In this document: positions 1 through 11,748 of the stretch, one piece after another
Numbering within the stretch: position 1 is the stretch's first letter
Layout of the letters: every line of letters starts with the position of its first letter
DNA from: Klebsormidium nitens
Taxonomy: Eukaryota > Streptophyta > Klebsormidiophyceae > Klebsormidiales > Klebsormidiaceae
Direction: 5' to 3'
Length of the DNA stretch: 64,000 nt
NCBI GenBank assembly: GCA_000708835.1
Contig: DF237110.1
Coordinates: forward strand, 62,001 to 126,000
Translations under genes and position numbers: made by a program
The notes under the pieces: model-generated
Told to the model about the DNA's origin: nothing
Databases searched by the model: none
What the model saw: the letters and a program-made list of their open reading frames with translations, nothing else

Positions 1-175
1 AGGATCTGCTCGGATTCAAAAATTCCTCGCTCTAATCAACACTTTGGAAAGTTGATTCAGTCATTCTTTCCTTCCATGTGGCTTTCCTTATGAGGGTTTT
101 TACTCCCAGTTCGACAGTAAGCTTAGCACTTGACACCGCTTCCAAAGGCCGTCACACCGAAAAGCACTCTCCCAC

Positions 176-1197
176 CTGTGTGGTGTCCAACGTAGTCCAC
201 CGCCTCTCCCAGCCGGAGCGCTTTTACCGCCTCTAGCGTTCCTTCGGACAGCGCCGCCAGGTCCGGTTCCTCCTCCGGACGGTACGAGAGGCCGTGTCCG
301 GGAAGGTCGAGGGCGATGGCTAGGTAACCCTTCTCCGCAAACCCTGGGTTAAAAGACCGGTTAGTGTTCGGTGTCGGTCCCGGTGGTCTGAGAGGATAGG
401 TTGCTCAATAACGTCTGGCTGAGTAGTTGGCTGTACAGAAGATTTAGAAGGCCAATTCAGCTTCAGCGAACTCCTAAAATTCTGATCAGGACCAGAATTG
501 CATACAAAGAGCTTTGTTGAAGGAGAAAAACAGCTATTTTTGATTGTTGAGACTGGTCGGATTGCTTGTGCCTCTCAGCCAACAGATCCTTCTAAAATAT
601 GGGAGGTAGGTCACCGACAAGCTGAACAATCAAGGGTTCCTCTTATAAAAGATGAGAAAAGCAGGTTTTCAAGAACTCCATGATGTCTTGAAGAAGGATG
701 TAAAGGGGTCAAGGCCATACCTTTTGCATTGAACAAGCGCTTCTTTTCCTAAAGACATTCCTAACAAAACTCCACTATGGGTGGGAGCCTTCAGTAGTGA
801 GCATGATTCAGGGGTACGAGCAGGATGCCCTACCATCTTTCGTTCCCTAAACTCTAGACGAGCTTGACAGCGGGTCACAGAACTCCACCCCTTTGTGAAT
901 TGCAAGTATCTCCAAGCTAGTCAGGGTCGGGCGCAGCAACCAAATATGGTCAAGTGGCAAATCTCTAGAAAGTGTTGTGTGCAATCCATATGATTCACAG
1001 ACACTAACCAAAAACTTCGATATGGCATCCACAATCTGCTCACCAGGGAGCACTGCATCAAACATGGCCCCCGACTCTGGCGACTGATGCAGCAGGATGA
1101 GCGGGGTCGCCCCATCTGTGCCTGCCCTCCTGTAATGCACCTGCCCTTTGGCGGTGTCCACGTAACCTTTTCTGATGAGAGGAGAACCGCTGGACAT
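176..1197 (-). CDS. Alpha/beta-fold hydrolase, 5' part (runs off left edge)
   Basis: Two exons are visible: 1044-1197, starting at an ATG (MSSGSPLIRKGY...), and 176-343. They are joined by a GT-AG intron with matching phase 1. Exon 1 gives the N-terminal strand region with LILLHQSPES (oxyanion-hole H-Q type). Exon 2 gives AIALDLPGHGLS, the typical strand-turn of the fold, and then DYVGHHTGG at the nucleophile elbow. The exon ends at a GTGGGA donor at 175, and the cap domain and catalytic His must lie beyond the window. An open frame continues upstream of the ATG (to 1266) but has no ATG there, so a further 5' exon with a targeting peptide is possible. In the elbow the usual GxSxG serine position is occupied by His (G-H-H-T-G), a variant I recall from other members of the superfamily. 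Substrate unknown. Confidence 0.72.
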
Positions 1198-2462
1198 TGC
1201 AACGTTTCTGCTTAGACTTGCCACAGCTTTACTGTACTGGCAGACCGTCTTTTTGAAAAACCTCAATTGACCGCGCGTACAAACAGAGTGTGAGAAAAAG
1301 ACGCGTTCAAATTTTTGAGTCTGTCAAAGGGCCAGCACCGAAGATCAGTCCCCTTTTTCTTTTTCAAGCGGATTATGAGAGCATCAGAGCGGCAGCCCCT
1401 AATGAAGCTCGCAATTACGTCAAGAACCTGAGTCCATTGTTGCGCAGACCGACAAATCCACAGCTCAGCAGTCTTCTTTTTCACAAATCGAAGGCGCTGC
1501 AAGTGCTTTCTGCTGCAGCTTGCAGGCTTCAGCTTCTGGCTTGATTCGCAAAAAATGTTCGGAAGGAGAAGACCTGAGCGATCATAGTAGCAAGCGCTGC
1601 CCTCGCAGAAGAGCCGAACAGCTTTTCGCACTGCATACTGCAGGATGAGGCTCATACTGCAAGGACCAAAGTGCTCGGCTCAGAGCAGAGGGCGCAGACG
1701 CCAGCCAAAAAGCCGGCGCGAGCAGAATTGTAAGCGGGCGGAATCGTCATATCCAAACTGCCCACCAGGTCAAAACGACTTGGCTAGGTCCCAGTACGTT
1801 CTCTACAAGTTTCCACCATCGTTGGGTGTCATTTGACCGGTCCAATTGAATGCCCAAAATATCCATTTTAGCTGGGAAAGTCAGACATAGGGCCACTTCG
1901 TACTTGACACTGAGGGCTCCACCAGGTTGCGTTGACCCGAAAATGGGTGCAAATGGTAGCCAATAGGCCATACGAGACGTCCACGAATTTTGGTGGACGC
2001 GCCCGCGGTGGAGCCCATACAGTCTGCTCGGCACTGGACGCTACATAGTTTGGCTGAGCGCCTGCGCCCTCTGGCTCAGAGTCAGGGGTTCCCCGGGCTG
2101 CCGTCACCGGCATTGCCGTAGTGCATGCCGGTTCTTCAATACGTACCTACCTACCTATATGGGAAGGCTACTTTTGGTAATTGGAAGCAGGGTCACCGTC
2201 CTTTCTTGTAAAAAACCGGCATGCCGCCGTCACCAATTGGCCCCCGGGGCGGAGAACGTGATTTCGCTACGTGCTCTCGAGCAGGCCGGGGCAATTTTCT
2301 GGCAGGAAGGACTCGGAAGCAGCAACTTCAAGGGCGCATCATCGAGGGTCAGGGCCGCAAGCAAGCTAGGGCTGCAAGTGCTCAGCTGTGTCCGACATTG
2401 CTGCTTCCCTTCATGTCACCTAAGGCTGGAGTTGCAATTTGCATGAGCTCAGCTGGAAAGCG
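1198..2462. other. Intergenic, no gene recognised
   Basis: Short open frames occur on both strands but none has a family motif, plausible splice continuation or good coding character. The region should hold the promoters of the hydrolase (leftward) and of the zinc-ribbon gene (rightward), which are divergent. I see no clear TATA box or repeat. Confidence 0.4.
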
Positions 2463-3651
2463 ATGAGCCTGATGATTCCAGCAAGTCTGCTGTTCAGGAC
2501 CAGCATCCGCGCTGCGTCTCTGATCGGAAGCCGGCCTCTGTGTTCAGCCGCTGCATTGCCAGCTGTTGCGGCCATCCAGGAAAGGACTGTGCATCTGTTG
2601 AGGCCAGGTTGCGTCAGAGATGACGTCAGCTCACGAGCGTCACTCCTGGGGGATCCCTCTCCGATTGAGTGGGGACCAAGAGCGTCTTCGTGCTCTGAAG
2701 GAAGCAGCACTTTCGTAGGGAGGCGCAGCCGCCAATTGCTGCCACTGACCTTCACAGCTTGTGAACGATTGCACTTTTTGTGCTGTGCTCGGAAAGCTGC
2801 TCTTCATTGCGGTCCTGATGTCGTTGCCCTGGGAAGTATGAGTAACTTGTTGGGGAGTAATCCTGTGCTGGGACGTCAGACAACTGCTGCTGTTCACCAT
2901 GAGGCTAGCGAAGTCTCTGAAGGACAGATCAACAAAAGGAAGGAAAGCGAGGAAGCCCAAACGGGCAACGAAGCGGTGATTGCAACTGGTAGTTCGATCG
3001 AAGGGAAAGTGTGCACTGAATGTGAGGTTTGGAAGCCCCTTCGGAATTTTGGGAGACTGTCAAGCTCTGTTGATCGGCGGCAGCTTCTATGCCGGGCGTG
3101 TGACGGCAAAGTGCGCGCGCAACAAGCGGGAAGGGAACTCCATCACTCGGCCATGCCGGTCACTGATGCGTGGGCAAGAGCCAAGAAATGCTCTGATTGC
3201 AGTCAGGTTCAGGAGATTCGAGATTTTTATCCTCGAGTATCAAGTAAAGATCGCTTATCAGGTTACTGTCGGAGTTGCCACAGCGAAAGGCGTAGAAGAT
3301 TGCCCCCTTGCTCTGCTCCTGACGAGGCTGCGACGTGCACTCAGTGTTGGCAGGAAAAGCCTGCCGCTGAATTTGTTCATAGCAGATCGAAAAGGAACGG
3401 GCTGATGTCGATTTGTAGAGCCTGTAATCGAGAGAAGGCAAAGAACTATAATTTGAACCTCAGGAAGTTTCAAGTGTACTTAAAAGAGGCGCGACAAGGT
3501 GTGCACTCGGTGCGGGGTCAACAAACCTGTAGAGTCGTTTAACAGAAACCGTAATACACGTGACGGTCTTCAGAGAGCTTGTAAGGCTTGCAAGAGCATC
3601 TACCGCAAAGAGTCAAAGCAGCGGCGGGGATTCGCAAGGCCGCCCTCTTAA
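2463..3651 (+). CDS. Tandem Cys4 zinc-ribbon repeat protein with a frameshift before repeat 4
   Basis: The frame from the first ATG (2463) runs intact to a stop at 3542. The N-terminus is rich in Ser, Ala and Arg with few acids (MSLMIPASLLFRTSIRAASL...), like an organelle transit peptide. Three repeats of CxxC-x8-F-x13-15-CxxC follow, with Cys at residues 184/187/210/213, 243/246/269/272 and 292/295/318/321; each has a GL, RL or QL pair just before the second CxxC. A fourth repeat (CTRCGVNKP...GLQRACKAC) is perfect in another frame, from about 3496 to a TAA at 3649-3651. No credible intron separates repeats 3 and 4, so a one-base-type indel between about 3450 and 3496 is likely. Each repeat should bind one zinc ion. 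Similar Cys4 modules occur singly in phage and organelle HNH-type proteins, but no nuclease residues are visible here. Function unknown. Confidence 0.6.
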
Positions 3652-6519
3652 ACGACAAATATTTTAAGGTGAGGGGCTGTACTCCATGGTTCTACTGCCA
3701 AGTTGCTTCGTAGTTTTGGAATGAAAGTAGGATTTTGTAAGGTGTCGAAGGAACGGTGTTTCAAACCATTAGGAGACCTCGTTACATCACTAAAGTACAG
3801 CTTGTGGGTGGTACTGTGAGATCATCACTGAGCTGAGGCCTAATGTCAGTAAACCAACAAAGCAGACTTGGGAGGCCGACTTTGATCTGCTTCGGCGTAT
3901 TCAAGCCCAAGATGCTGATAGGAAAGTTGGGTCACGGCCACACTTGTCATGCAGATGTTGCAATGAGTCAACTGAACATTTTGGAAAAGTTTGCTCGATT
4001 TATCGCGTAGATTTGAATCCTGTACGTTTCCACCACAGTCGATTGAAGAAAGTACTTCTCGTCTCCTCCTATCTCTTCACTCTGACAATCTAATTTCAAA
4101 TCTTGCTCCCCCACTGTTCGACCCATCTCAAAAAGCTCCAAAACTGTTCGAGCCTTGGCTTCAGTCAGCAACCCTTCTTGTGAAAAGGAACCCGCAAGAA
4201 TCCTGAACCATTCGACTTTCGCGGAGTCCTTCCATCTGTCTCCTTCTCAACATCGACCAAGTTAGCAGGACTTCAGGGACGTCGATACCCGCACCAGAAG
4301 ACTGTTGCGTCTTTCCTTTTCTCAGGTGGTGCCTGCTGACGTCATGCTCACTTGACGCTGTCAACCCAGATGGCGCGATGAATCCTTGTGTTGACCCTGC
4401 TGATTCTCAACGGACGCTGCTCCAGCCTCCCGGCAGGTGCGCGCGATATGTACGACAGGGAAGTTCGGAGGGCTCTGCGAATCTGTTCCACATGCAAGGT
4501 CGGTTGCCTGGGTCTCCTTTCCCCCATTTCGACCTTGACCGTTAGGACCATTCTACCCCTCTGAACTCTCTGTTTCTGCCTTTCTTCTCTTTGCCCTCTT
4601 TCCACGTTCTTAGGTAGGCACGAGCATCTGCCCCCCTGGACTTCCGATCTGGTCTTGTTCGTTGAAACAGATTCACTTTGTGTTTGGATCCAGCAATAAT
4701 GTAGACAGGCTGGCTGCCGCCTCAAGAGGGGTTCGTCAGCGGCACTTGCGCTCTTGGCCTCGTGGTTCATCGCCGCTTCGATTGCTAGATCCGGGCTGGC
4801 ATCCCCAGTGCAAATGGGTTGTGAATCTGCACACCTAATCATGTTTGAAAGATAGGAAGTATTCTCATGACCAGACGAGTCCTTAGCCGACATCCGCACT
4901 GGGTGTGCGTTCCCTTGTCTTTCACGAATGATTGATCATGCACATACACAAGAACGCCTTTTCTTGACGGTACTGAAAGAAAGGGGTCAAGCACAGCCTT
5001 CCCGCCCTGCCTTCCGGACGTGTGCAGATAGCTTCGATCAGTTGGTCTGGATCTGGAATGATCCTTTCTTTGCTCGATTTACGAAACATTTTGAGAACAC
5101 CTCATAGGGAGGGGCGTTGGCAGCTTTCCAACCAAATGTCGGTGATGCAAAGGTTTCCCGCAAAAACGGGTTTGAAGACTGACGTTGATGCGACTGTTCA
5201 ACGCCACTCCACTTAGTCGTTTCGGTCGCATCTCTGGTCATTCGGGAGTGCACTTTATTTAAGAGGAGCAGCTATTGCGATTTTGTCCTCCAACAATTGG
5301 AGATTTAGATTTTACACTTACTCTTGCGTTCGCCCCTATCAGCCACCTCCAAATATAAGTCGGCGTTTCATGTGATCGAATTCTTTTCCGTCCTGAACGG
5401 AGACTAAGTAAGACAGGGGTCAATATGTCTGAACCCCCATGTTCTGCAGGGCCAGTATGATCGAGTCCTGGTGCAGAAATGCCGGTCGCTTGCAAACTAT
5501 CAATAGACAGATTGTGGGCGGAAGTTTCCGGACTTTCGCTTATTACTGGCATATTCGTCGGGACTCGGCGCCTGGAAGGCTGGACGGTGCTGCAAAGCGA
5601 AGGATGGAAATGGTCAAACCGTCGAAGTGGAAGGCATCTTGAAAACGAGATTTGAGAGGGAAGCCGAGAGCATATGTATATTTATTTGTAATCCACGAAA
5701 GAATCACGGTTTTGTGCGCAGATTATTAGCAAATCGCTTGTTAGTTTGGCTCCAAATTGGTACAGTAACATGGTCACGAAATAGTTCATATTCCTGCCTT
5801 GCAGTCCATGTGTCCGACCGTCTTTACTCCAGAAGTTGTGTAGTCGGGGATACTGTAGGTGTTGTCATTTTTCGGTATTAGTAGACGCTTGCAAAGTTGT
5901 AGGATATTGTCAATTTAACTGGAAAGAACACTCCTCTTTTCATAACTAGATGTCGTCGGACGGTATGCCAGGAGACAATCATTCTGCTTTGAATTGTAAA
6001 CGGTGGATTGCAAACCCTAGAATTGCACCATTCCCGATTGATTGTGTTCGATCAGATTGTTCTGTATACCACCATCTCAAATGTATATACAGCAGGTTGT
6101 TAGATGCTAATTATTGAGATGATTTATTTGAATCTGTCACGCGTGAAGTGGACATGTTTATTTTCATTCACATATTTAGTTTCAGGAGAAGATGTATGCC
6201 ACACATATGATATATGTGTTACAATAACGTGTTATATATGGAAACATTTTACATTTTCCATATGTACATATTTTATTGCATGAGCAATTCTGGTTAGGTG
6301 AAGTAGTGGAAGGTGAACGGGAAAAAGTATGTTTTGAGGATGTTCACACCATTTAGCAGAGTGTTTATGTGCACAGACGCTGTTTATTCTACCCTACGCG
6401 TGCCAAAACAACCAACTTTTCTAGCTGGTCAGCGTGCCAAGTATACAAGATCAAACCTTCACCGTGTATTGCAACACTTTGTAATGGAAGTGTTATTCCT
6501 ATCTAAATGTGTATATTGT
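3652..6519. other. Intergenic, no gene recognised; AT-rich palindromes near 6200
   Basis: No open frame here could be tied to a family. A possible further degenerate CRCCNES fragment near 3950 may be a relic of the zinc-ribbon gene. At 6201-6219 and 6236-6263 are short AT-rich palindromes (for example ATATGGAAA...TTTCCATAT). They lie just beyond the stop codon of the leftward ELIP gene and could belong to its 3' end region. Confidence 0.35.
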
Positions 6520-8644
6520 CTACCAGATGTGGGGGAGGAGAGGACCCTGCTTGACGACCTCGGTCAGAATGATGCCGGCAAAGCCAAGCATGGCCAACCT
6601 GCAACAAGAAATATGTATTGATTTCGTTACATATATCACATCCACCTCAAAACACAACCCGGTCGGAGCTCGCTAGCGGATTTCAGATGTCTAGCTTGCA
6701 AGTAAGACATCAAGGATAATCAAAATTTGTTCCTTGTCTGGACACTCGGAGGGTTTACAAGGTACATGAGGCGGAGACGAACGTGCAAGCTTAAGAGGAT
6801 GTAGTGCTTGCTGTGGTGCAAAAGAAATGTATCTAAAAATGTAAGGAAATGCTTGCAATAGGTAACTTTACCTTCCATTCCACCTCTCAGCCTTGGCGGT
6901 GAAAGGGCCAGCTCTGCGGGAATCAGGAGACTCCCTGCAAAGAATACAATTCCGTTTAGAGCAAATCACAACTTAAGGAAACTTAAGCAAACGACCAATC
7001 AGGATCCTTTCCCATTCAAGCTGAAACGATCAACGTACACTTTGCTCATGTTCAGCATGCTTTCAACCAATGCTAGAGTCTGTATCGATAGAATGGCCAG
7101 CAGTCTCAAGCCAATCGGTTTAGACAATGAAAAACGCGTCGATGTCAATTGCGTTGATTTCGATCGTTGCAAGAAACCCACCTTCGGGAGAAAGGCACCA
7201 GGGAGGCGGTGAAGATGAGCTGGGTGATGGCAAAGAACCAGCCAACACGCTCAACAGCCCCAGGGCCCAACACCTGATCCCAGATGGTCATGCCCGTGGA
7301 CAGCTCCACACCAAGAGCGATGAACACACCAAGCATAGCCAATCTGCAAAATGACGAACATGTCTGTTGATGGAGCATTCAACCTACATGCTGATGGTTT
7401 ACTTCCTGCTGTATAGATAATGTGTCCCACTGTACAGATAAAGCGTGCCAGTGTTCTGATGTTACATTCATAATAAACACCAGCAATGCAGGACTGGGGC
7501 AGTGGATTTCAAGGGATGCATTAAACTAAGTATTTTCGAACGAGCTTTTGCAGTCCTTTCCAACACAGAGTCACTCCACAATTGGAACCAGTGATGCAGC
7601 GCACCTGAAAGTAATATCTAGATGTTGAGAAAGAAAGATCAATGTAAATGTTGAGAAAGAAAGATCAATGTGTTTTTACCTTCCATTGATGGTCTCAGGG
7701 CCCACACCGTCGAAGGCCATGACAGATCCGAAGCTGTTGTCACCAGTCTCGGGTCTCCTCTCGACCTGTAGGCAAGTGGATGGATTCTGCTCAAGATTGT
7801 CCTTGCTCTACAAGACTGGGCGCTGACATTAACACCTACAGTCACCCAGATCTCACACGTTGCAATTCCTCAAGACAAGGAGTGCCATGATGCATCTGTC
7901 TAAAATTGGCAATCTTTATTATGTAAAGTAGCAACAATTGATATCCTAAAGAAGCAACCCGAGTCACATGCATCAGGCAGTACACTAATGCAGTCAGGCT
8001 CTCAACATGCATAGCCCCCGCATTGAATAGCCCCAGCGTTTTCCAAACAACTCAATCTTAATAACAGCGCTATCAGATCTCTTGCGCTATCAGATCTCTT
8101 GCAACCCTTCGCATACCCCACCACCTTTTCATCAGCCAATAAACCATTCCTAAATCCATTAAATGCAACTCCACTATCACCCAGTGTCAGGGAACTTGCA
8201 CAGTCCAGCTCAGCTGCGATGCATGATCAATCCGCGCAGCATCAATGTAACCAGAAGGCGGACCACCACCATTGCTGGATCTACACCACTGAGTTTTTCG
8301 TCACCCACCTCAGGCCTGGGCAGCTGATCGTTTCCAGGGGCAGGCTTGCTTCCAATGACACTCCGCTTCTCATCCCCAGCGTCGCGCTCCTGGCTGCGCT
8401 CAACACCCTCCTTGCTGATGTCAACCTTGGTGCTGTCCACGAAGCTCTCAACCTTGCTCCTGGTCTGATCCACATTCTTCTCGGCATCCTTCAGGGGGCT
8501 GGCCATGCAGCGGAAAGCACCCCCCCGGATAGGGAGAGCAGGGAGCGCGACAGGGCGGGTGAGCTGACGGGAGGAGGCGGTGAGCTGGGCGCTACCGAGG
8601 CCGGCAGCGGCCGCAGTGCGGGACATCATAGCAACGGAAGCCAT
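6520..8644 (-). CDS. ELIP: Early light-induced protein (ELIP), copy A
   Basis: Five exons on the minus strand: 8309-8644, 7680-7765, 7182-7343, 6872-6934 and 6520-6598. All borders are GT-AG and phases match, giving 241 aa. The N-terminus (MASVAMMSRTAAAAGLG...) is a chloroplast transit peptide. A soluble stretch ending NDQLPRPE follows, then ERRPETGDNSFGS. Helix I is ETINGRLAMLGVFIALGVEL, helix II is RVGWFFAITQLIFTASLVPF, and helix III is ERWNGRLAMLGFAGIILTE. Helices I and III carry the E-x-x-N-G-R-x-A-M-x-G chlorophyll-binding motif of the LHC superfamily. The family gathers in thylakoids under high light, binds free chlorophyll and limits photo-oxidation. The gene is about 60% identical by eye to copy B and lies head to head with it. 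It has one intron (between helix-I motif and exon 2) that copy B lacks. Confidence 0.9.
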
Positions 8645-9762
8645 TGTGTGTTGAGCTGGATTGAGTTTTCTAGAGAATCGTCAGTGATCTGAAACTTGAG
8701 AGGTTTGTAGTTGCAGCTTTGAAATGGCAATTGTCCTGATTGTGGCGATTGACCGAAGAAAAGCTGTGCTTTGTAAGGGGCGAGCTGCGACAAGGACGGC
8801 AATGTGGAGGCTGTCTCCTTTACCAAGCTAGCTGCTTGCTATAACACTCAGGCTGGCAGATCGCATGGTGCTCAAACGAAGCACATTCCGAAGGAAACCC
8901 TGCTTCTTAAGTGCGGAAGATACTCTGAGCGGTCTTACACCTGTTTTTAGAAAGCAGTCCCTGGCTTACCTGTACCATGCTTTTGATTGCATGATGGCCC
9001 TGCCAAGCAGGCCATGCAGAACTCAGAGTCACCTTCCAACTTCGGCCGGCCTTTCCACATCATCATGTCGTGCACAAAGTTGAGCTCCGGAATCTGCCAC
9101 GTTGGAAAAAGCGTCGACAAAGCGTCGACGTCGTGAGCTTTAAGAATTGCCAAATCAGCAGCACAATAGCGGCTTCTGACAGCATTTGCGTAGCCGGATC
9201 CGGGCAGACGCCATGGACGCATGCGAGCCGTTGGATCTCTCTCACGTGGCACCCGCGCCAAAAAGTGCAATGTACTTTTCCAATGTGCCGAGTGCACTTT
9301 TTGCAAATGATGGATCCAAGCTTGTGCCGCTGCTTGTATTGCGCTTTTGATGCGAAGTGGGAGCTATGCATGCGCCTTCCATCTGGCAGGCGCAAAGTCT
9401 GTCTGGCAAGCTCTCATTTGGTTCAGCAAACAGGAGGGGCGCTGGTGGAGATCTGAAAGCATGGCAGCTGTCAATTTTCAACATATCTGCATGCGGAGAA
9501 GCCCCATGGGCGATCAATCGGTGACACCTGTACGCCCCTTCCCCTTCTGCCCATGCCCGCATTGAGCGATGTCCCTCCCGGCAATGTAAGAAATTTTGTC
9601 GTCCCTGTTGTTGCAGCGTCTTCTGAAGCCCGCATTCCTGCTTTCATATCAACAAGCAGAACTAAATTTCAACAAACCATCCAGGTTGCCTCACTTTGAG
9701 AGACCAACTTGCGAAGCATCAATTACCAACTTGCCAACCAAGTCACTGTATCGGCTCAAAAC
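8645..9762. promoter_or_regulatory. Shared intergenic region between divergent ELIP genes
   Basis: This 1.1-kb gap separates the two ELIP start codons and must contain both promoters and 5' UTRs. It has a perfect CACGTG G-box at 9243-9248. In land plants the bZIP factor HY5 binds such boxes and light induction of ELIPs depends on it, so a shared light-responsive site is a reasonable inference. A short tandem AAGCGTCGAC repeat lies at about 9111-9130. Open frames in this gap have no recognisable content. Confidence 0.5.
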
Positions 9763-11748
9763 ATGGCTTCCGTTGCAGCTTTGCACACTGCTGCCCTCCC
9801 AGCGGTGGCCCCTGCTCTTTCTCTGAGTAGCTCCGTTAGCCACTCCACATTCGCTGCCCCAGTGCTCCCCCTCCGCAACTTCCGGAAGGCTTCCTTCGCA
9901 TGCAGGGCGGCCGACAACCCGGCCAAGGAGGTCCAGAAGGCGGCTCAGAATGTCACGAGCACTGTGGAGAAGGCGGTTGAGGGGACCAAGAGGGATGTGA
10001 GCAGGGAAGAGGTGGAGAAGCGTCAGGAGAGCGGGGGCTCTGATGAGAAGCGGAGCGTTGTTGGGAGCAAGCCCGCACCTGGAAACGACCAGCTGCCGAG
10101 GCCTGAGGTAAGGATTTGCACTTACTTCAATGCAGTTTCCATGGAAGTTAGCCTAGGACTGCATTTGAGCTAAGTCCAGCTCGTTCTCAGCGAGGCTGTT
10201 CCATATTAAGCTTGCAAGCATGGACAAGCAACAGAAGCAGGTTCAATTGGAGCGACAAGCTTTTCGGTGAAGTGGGCAGCTAATACAAGCAGCGCGCAAA
10301 GCTTAGTGGACTCTCCCTGAAGTAGAAAAGTGAAGAAGGTGATGGCTAGAGGATATTTGTTAGAACCAATGTGGCCATGATTGCATGGAGATATCGAAAC
10401 TTAGAAGTCACACGCAATACCAAGATTTTAGAATCTGTTTAGAAAGGTCAGTGAATCTACTCAGGCCAGTAGAAATACTTTGGCTTTGGGGCATACATTG
10501 AACCTACAATCAAGGTCGTTCTTGAGTCGTTAAGCCGCATTCCATATTGCATGTGCAACCAAATGCTTCTGTTGCAGAGAGTGGTTGCTTCGAATTCGAC
10601 AGCCTCTCACCATGGCTCTTGGTCCACTCTCTAGCCCCATTTTTGGGGTTTTACCTTACCCAGCTCAATCCCAACCTCCTTTCTGTACGCAGATTGAGAG
10701 GCGGCCAGAGACTGGCGACCGCAGCTTCGGCAGCCTCTTCGCCTTTGACGGTGCTGCGCCCGAGACCCTGAACAACCGGTTGGCTATGACCGGTATTGTC
10801 GCTGCGCTCTCAGTGGAGGCCTTCACCGGACTGAGTGTGCGGGACCAGGTTCTGGGACCTGGGGGCTTCTACCGGGTGGGCTGGTTCTTGGCAGCAGTGG
10901 CCCTGGTCACCACGGCGTCGCTCTTCCCTCTGTCCAAGGGGTAAGGACGACTGTGATGCTTTTGTTTTATGTTGGTAAAAACGGTCCAATGCAGTTCGAA
11001 GTCGGAAACCGCACTTCATATACTTCAAGAAAGCAAGTGTTGTTGTCAGAAATTTCTCTCATTGTTGGTGGGATTCTTTGAAACCTTGCTACACAGAGTT
11101 AAGGCAATAGAAGCCTGCCATCCTCTTTTGCAAAAAGCCAGACAACTGGCCAGCATTTGCCCTAGTGTTTCAAAAATGCATGCAGCAAATTTCAAAAATA
11201 AACGCAGACAACTTGAGTATCCCCTCAGAGGACACGAATCCAGCCTTTGATAAAGTAGAAGAATAGTGTCTGCTCTATGTTACCAGAAACTGTGATTTGA
11301 CTCTGACTTTACTCTGTCCCTGCAGTGAGTCGCCTGACTCTCGCAAGAGCGGACCTTTCGAGGGCAAGAGCGAGAGGTGGAATGGCCGCCTCGCACAATG
11401 TAAGGACCTTCTACTTCCAACACATATGTTACGGATGTCTGTCTTGCTTGCTTGAGAAAATATCGGGTTAACTAATGGGAATACTCCCTGCTGAGCAACG
11501 CAGGAAAGCAACGTGACAAATGTTTTGAAGCAAAAGATTGGTTCGTTTTGGGAAGTCGACTCGCTTAGTACGGAGGTTGTTAAGCGTACAATATTATAGA
11601 GAAAGGACTTATCAAGAACTGGGTGACTGGTTTCCTGATCATCAATTCATTCGCCTAATTGTGGATCCGTTATTTTGCAGTGGGCTTCGTCGCCCTTATC
11701 ATCACTGAAATTGTGAAGGGCAGTGCTCTTCTGCCAAAGCTCTTCTAA
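9763..11748 (+). CDS. ELIP: Early light-induced protein (ELIP), copy B
   Basis: Four exons: 9763-10107, 10693-10940, 11326-11399 and 11681-11748. Borders are GT-AG and phases match, giving 244 aa. The plan is the same as copy A. A transit peptide comes first (MASVAALHTAALPAVAP...). A linker (VGSKPAPGNDQLPRPE) and then IERRPETGDRSFGSL follow. Helix I is ETLNNRLAMTGIVAALSVE, helix II is RVGWFLAAVALVTTASLFPL, and helix III is ERWNGRLAQLGFVALIITEI. Helix I has Asn-Asn-Arg where copy A has Asn-Gly-Arg, and helix III has Gln in place of the common Met. The retained Glu, Asn and Arg are the usual chlorophyll ligands and charge-pair residues. It should be a thylakoid membrane photoprotection protein. 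The exon that is split in copy A (exons 2 and 3) is continuous here, so an intron was gained or lost after duplication. Confidence 0.9.

Noticed and set aside
4348-4899. 183-codon minus-strand frame
   Set aside because: No motif, no splice continuation and charged low-complexity composition; treated as chance.
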